Assembly (NCBI GenBank): GCA_010671965.1
Contig: JAAHIC010000034.1
Coordinates: 1 to 14,542 of the forward strand
Direction of reading: 5' to 3'
Source: Leptolyngbya sp. SIO4C5
GTDB taxonomy: Bacteria; Cyanobacteriota; Cyanobacteriia; Phormidesmidales; Phormidesmidaceae
Length of the DNA stretch: 14,542 nt
Shown here piece after piece: positions 13,328-14,542 of this stretch. Positions within the stretch are counted from its first letter, which is position 1; every line of letters begins with the position of its first letter. Under the pieces are notes generated by a model that worked only from the letters and a program-made list of their open reading frames with translations, searched no databases and was not told where the DNA came from. A program made the position numbers and the translations under genes.

Positions 13328-14542
13328 CCAAGACAGTCTGATTGCGGCCCTGAGCCTTGGCCTGGTAGAGAGCCTGATCGGCTAAGGCAATCAAATCTTT
13401 GGGCGATCGCAAGCGCCCGTCAGTCTGCGTAGCCACCCCCAAGCTCAGCGTCACCTGTAGGCAGCAGGTTTGGGAGCCAGCATGGGGAATAGCTAGCTGC
13501 CAAACAGCCTGACGCAGGGTTTCTGCAATTTCCCAAGCCGCTGCTGCGGTCGTATTTGGCAGAATAACGACAAATTCCTCACCTCCAAAGCGGGCTACTA
13601 GCCCCTGCGGCAGCGTCAGGATTTGGTTGAGAATTTGAGCAATTTGATACAGGCACTTATCGCCTTGGGGATGGCCGTAGGTGTCGTTGTACTGTTTGAA
13701 GCAGTCAATATCGCACAGAATTAGAGAGAGGGGCTGATGCGATCGCGCCCATTGCTCTTGCAAACACTGGTTAAAGTAGCGGCGGTTAGCTACCTGGGTC
13801 AAGCCATCAAGATTGACGAGCTGCTGTAGTTCCTGGTTAAGAATTTCCAGCGTGGCTTCGGCCCGGCGCCGTTCTTCTACCTCACGCTGTAGCTGCTGGT
13901 TCTTTTGATGCAGTTCGCGGGTGCGGGCCATTACGGTTTTTTCTAGCTCTGCAAAAAAGAGGGCATTTTGCAGGGCAACGCCAGCGTGGATATTAAACAC
14001 CTCTAGGAAAGCCGCATCCTCTTCAGAAAAACTGGCGCGAAACTGCATTGGCGTTTGACAGCTTGAGGTCAAGTCGTCTACGAGATGAGACTGATGACGC
14101 TGCTTGTTGACCAGTTGGGCCACGCCAATCAGCTCCCCTGCCGCATTAAACACCGGCACACACAGCACGCTGTAGGTACGATAGCCGCTAATTTGATCTA
14201 CCTGCCGCGCGACCTGAGAACCCGCTCGCTGATAAATATCGTAGGGAACATTACAGGTTTTTTTTTCAGCAGCCGTCTGCCCCACATAGCCCTGACCTAC
14301 GGCAATCTCGACCGTCTGCGACCAGCCGTTGACCGTGGGAATCTCTGCCCAGAGGATCTGCCGCGAGCGATCAAGTAGCCAAAGGGTGCTGCGATCAGCA
14401 TTCATCAACTGCTTAGCCTCATGCATGACGCGCTGCAGGGTTTCCTCTAGCCTGAGACCACTCTGGTTGAGGGACTGGGTCGCTTTTACTAAGGCCGCAG
14501 CGGCCGCTGCTCGACAGCAGCAGGCCGCTGCGGCCTTAGTAA
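13311..14542 (-). CDS. GAF-GGDEF diguanylate cyclase (N-terminus outside window)
   Basis: Makes cyclic di-GMP from two GTP. Numbering from the ATG at 14426: a GAF sensor domain (to about 155, with MNADRSTLWLLDRSRQILWA, VGQGYVGQTA, VFNAAGELIGVAQLVNK), a coiled-coil linker (about 157-200, REVEERRRAEATLEILNQEL), and a GGDEF domain (about 203-368) with DGLTQVANRR, metal aspartate D239 and the active-site motif GGEEF (281-285). The RxxD inhibitory site expected five residues before is absent (LPQG). The GAF homology clearly starts upstream of that ATG (ATQSLNQSGLRLEETLQRV), and the frame is open to the window edge, so the true start lies outside. The last visible codons, an Ala/Cys-rich run, fall in an inverted repeat and may not be genuine. 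Confidence 0.88.
   Translation of the reverse strand, partial: TKAAAACCCRAAAAAALVKATQSLNQSGLRLEETLQRVMHEAKQLMNADRSTLWLLDRSRQILWAEIPTVNGWSQTVEIAVGQGYVGQTAAEKKTCNVPYDIYQRAGSQVARQVDQISGYRTYSVLCVPVFNAAGELIGVAQLVNKQRHQSHLVDDLTSSCQTPMQFRASFSEEDAAFLEVFNIHAGVALQNALFFAELEKTVMARTRELHQKNQQLQREVEERRRAEATLEILNQELQQLVNLDGLTQVANRRYFNQCLQEQWARSHQPLSLILCDIDCFKQYNDTYGHPQGDKCLYQIAQILNQILTLPQGLVARFGGEEFVVILPNTTAAAAWEIAETLRQAVWQLAIPHAGSQTCCLQVTLSLGVATQTDGRLRSPKDLIALADQALYQAKAQGRNQTVLANQQS
14486..14542. repeat. near-perfect inverted repeat ending at the last base of the window
   Basis: Arm 14486-14511 and arm 14516-14542 are reverse complements over 26 base pairs with one extra A (14522), separated by the four-base loop CGAC (14512-14515). 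The outer 20 base pairs, beginning TTACTAAGGCC, are perfect. The right arm stops exactly at the window's final base, and the region translates as an unlikely Ala/Cys run within the GAF protein frame. It is either a real hairpin or an assembly fold-back at a contig end. Confidence 0.85.

Noticed and set aside
1..14542. CRISPR array, tRNA, rRNA, complete insertion sequence or phage attachment site
   Set aside because: No regularly spaced direct repeats, no tRNA-like arms, no transposase or integrase frame seen; the repeats present are palindromic elements and tandem gene-tail copies.

Overview
The window looks like the chromosome of a cyanobacterium. The HIP1 octamer GCGATCGC recurs throughout, and several predicted proteins resemble families I associate with cyanobacteria: a 95-residue protein starting MLFYIHPN, a 68-residue protein ending SVKIVD, an HlyB-like exporter with an N-terminal cyclic-nucleotide-type domain, and a metallo-beta-lactamase-fold protein with an SQGLADHAH motif. 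Both ends cut through genes. Gene names come from motif reading only; no search was run.

Left part (1-1587): a partial Old Yellow Enzyme-family ene-reductase (minus) is divergent from a small ArsR-type repressor (plus). The 110-base gap holds an almost perfect 11-base inverted repeat overlapping a good -35/-10 pair. The -10 lies so close to the repressor ATG that its mRNA is probably leaderless. This looks like a self-contained sensor/reductase pair.

Rearranged part (1588-3966): this is the accessory and most unusual stretch. It carries three full and one half copy of a paired-palindrome (REP/MITE-like) element of about 85 bases, ending GTAGGATGGGCAAAG / CTTTGCCCATCCTAC. Two independent tandem duplications each include one such element plus the 3' tail of a neighbouring gene. 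One made truncated tails of the 95-residue gene (217-base period). The other copied the end of a small 'sunset'-type gene and the C-terminal SHOCT domain of a DUF697-like gene, creating a chimeric 104-codon reading frame. A cluster of hairpins with a terminator-like stem and T-tract lies just upstream of the 95-residue gene.

Secretion part (4056-8601, minus): a two-gene type I secretion operon with a 988-residue ABC exporter (cyclic-nucleotide-like domain, C39-like domain lacking its catalytic triad, membrane domain, intact ATPase) followed by an HlyD-type adaptor. No outer-membrane factor or recognisable substrate lies in the window.

Right part (9052-14542): a degenerate metallo-beta-lactamase-fold protein and a small membrane protein (minus) diverge from a compact plus-strand run: a membrane-anchored M23 peptidase, a bactofilin, chorismate synthase (aroC), a cupin overlapping aroC by four bases, and a 68-residue conserved protein. 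The peptidase/bactofilin pair suggests a cell-wall-shape module. A GAF-GGDEF diguanylate cyclase converges on this run and runs off the right edge, where a near-perfect inverted repeat ends exactly at the last base and may mark an assembly fold-back.
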